Assembly (NCBI GenBank): GCA_020086605.1
Contig: JACBWW010000016.1
Coordinates: forward strand, 2,545,510-2,609,509
DNA length: 64,000 bases
Source: Lanius collurio
Taxonomy: Eukaryota > Chordata > Aves > Passeriformes > Laniidae
Reading direction: 5' to 3'
Part shown: positions 63,601 to 64,000 of the stretch, one piece after another
How positions within the stretch are numbered: position 1 is the stretch's first letter
How the letters are laid out: the number at the start of each line of letters is the position of its first letter
Made by a program: the position numbers and the translations under genes
The notes under the pieces: generated by a model
Seen by the model: only the letters and a program-made list of their open reading frames with translations
Told to the model about the DNA's origin: nothing
The model's database searches: none

Positions 63601-63871
63601 ACTTTACCTCTGCTCTCGACCTCCACTAATCACAGCAGCCACAATTAAACTGCCTTTCCCACTTGTGTTTCAGATAAACATTGACAGCCCTGCAAGGAAA
63701 GCGATTATGAGGAATATTCAGGAGCCAACTCAGTCCTGCTTTGATGAAGCACAGAGAATAATCTACAGGCACATGGAAAGAGATTCCTACCCACGATTTC
63801 TTGAATCGCAGTTCTACCAAAAGCTCAAACACACTCTTCAAACTAACGGCAACAATTCAATGGTAAATTAA
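57536..63871 (+). CDS. RGS13: RGS13, regulator of G-protein signalling 13 (4 coding exons, predicted 163 aa)
   Basis: The frame joins 57536-57600, 60130-60191, 61522-61688 and 63674-63871 (492 nt, 163 aa plus stop; human 159 aa). RGS13 is a minimal R4 RGS protein that stimulates GTP hydrolysis on Gi/Gq alpha subunits; in mammals it is prominent in germinal-centre B cells and mast cells. Seen here: an N-terminal Cys motif (TCWLCKIF, Cys6 and Cys9) parallels human NCWICKMC and could be lipid-modified. The RGS box spans about residues 26-155 with SDEN at 57-60, Asn100, and Asp135-Ser136 and Arg139 in RDSYPRF. KTEHSDENIEFW and YIQPQAPNE are diagnostic of RGS13. The C-terminus is slightly longer than human, ending NNSMVN. 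An AG acceptor just before the ATG implies one or more upstream 5'UTR exons that I could not place. Confidence 0.95.
60130..60191 (+). CDS. RGS13: RGS13 coding exon 2 (62 nt)
   Basis: The exon lies between TTTTTCTAAAG and GTAAGT. It encodes VSLEEVLQWSQSFENLVTSK, matching human LTLEEVLQWAQSFENL. Length and phase are the same as in RGS1 and RGS21. Confidence 0.95.
61522..61688 (+). CDS. RGS13: RGS13 coding exon 3 (RGS-box core)
   Basis: The acceptor is TATTTACAG and the donor GTGAGT. The 167-nt exon encodes residues 44-98: GPMIYKTYLKTEHSDENIEF and onward, through the YIQPQAPNE segment. EHSDEN instead of EFSEEN is the RGS13 hallmark; the G-alpha-contact Asn60 is kept. Confidence 0.97.
63674..63871 (+). 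CDS. RGS13: RGS13 last coding exon
   Basis: The acceptor is TTGTGTTTCAG. The 198-nt exon encodes residues 99-163, with [38 protein letters not shown] and a TAA at 63869-63871. The remaining 129 nt of the window are 3'UTR with no AATAAA, so the transcript end lies beyond the window. Confidence 0.97.
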   Translation: MNIDSPARKAIMRNIQEPTQSCFDEAQRIIYRHMERDSYPRFLESQFYQKLKHTLQTNGNNSMVN

Positions 63872-64000
63872 AGACAATGGCTGAAAATGTAAAAAGGTTT
63901 CTTCTGGCACACAGGTGTTAAAGATTTAATGTAGACAGGAGAAATCAGGCAGTAGAGGAATATTATTACTAACATGTTCAACTGTTCTGTTGATGTTAGA

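Noticed and set aside
1..64000. tRNA, snRNA or CRISPR-like arrays
   Set aside because: No tRNA B-box-like GTTCGAATC context with a matching cloverleaf, and no regularly spaced direct repeats, were found on reading the sequence.

Overview
This is vertebrate nuclear DNA, most probably from a bird. The coding capacity is split into short exons with canonical GT/AG borders. The background is AT-rich and CpG-poor. At least four decayed CR1 LINE fragments are visible, and CR1 is the dominant interspersed repeat of birds (also common in other reptiles). Nothing in the window looks prokaryotic, and there is no operon structure.

The window holds three tandem, same-strand (+) genes of the R4/B subfamily of regulators of G-protein signalling. 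They lie in the order RGS21 (coding exons 8,074-12,008), RGS1 (43,140-45,970) and RGS13 (57,536-63,871). This matches the middle of the mammalian RGS18-RGS21-RGS1-RGS13-RGS2 cluster (human 1q31). All coding exons could be assembled by eye: 4 for RGS21, 5 for RGS1 and 4 for RGS13. Predicted proteins are 147, 198 and 163 aa. Splice positions and phases are shared by all three genes, including an exon of exactly 62 nt before the RGS-box exon, which supports origin by tandem duplication. Each protein keeps the G-alpha-contact residues of a working GTPase-activating RGS domain.

Layout: 1-8.0 kb is intergenic with two CR1 fragments. RGS21 occupies 8.0-12.4 kb. A gene-free stretch of about 29 kb (12.5-41.6 kb) carries CR1 fragments, a 45-bp tandem duplication and low-complexity tracts. 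A small CpG-dense patch lies at 41.6-42.0 kb. RGS1 has a TATA-like core promoter near 43.05 kb, and its 3'UTR ends near 46.6 kb. A second gene-free stretch covers 46.7-57.5 kb. RGS13 runs from 57.5 kb to the right edge, and its 5'UTR exons and poly(A) site are not resolved.

The genes act in parallel, not as a pathway: each product speeds GTP hydrolysis on Gi/Gq-type alpha subunits and damps GPCR signals, in mammals in different cells (taste cells for RGS21; activated B/T cells and germinal-centre B cells for RGS1 and RGS13). I found no previously undescribed system. The most unusual observations are the apparently shortened first coding exon of RGS21, a CA repeat close to an RGS21 splice acceptor, and the unassigned CpG-rich patch upstream of RGS1.
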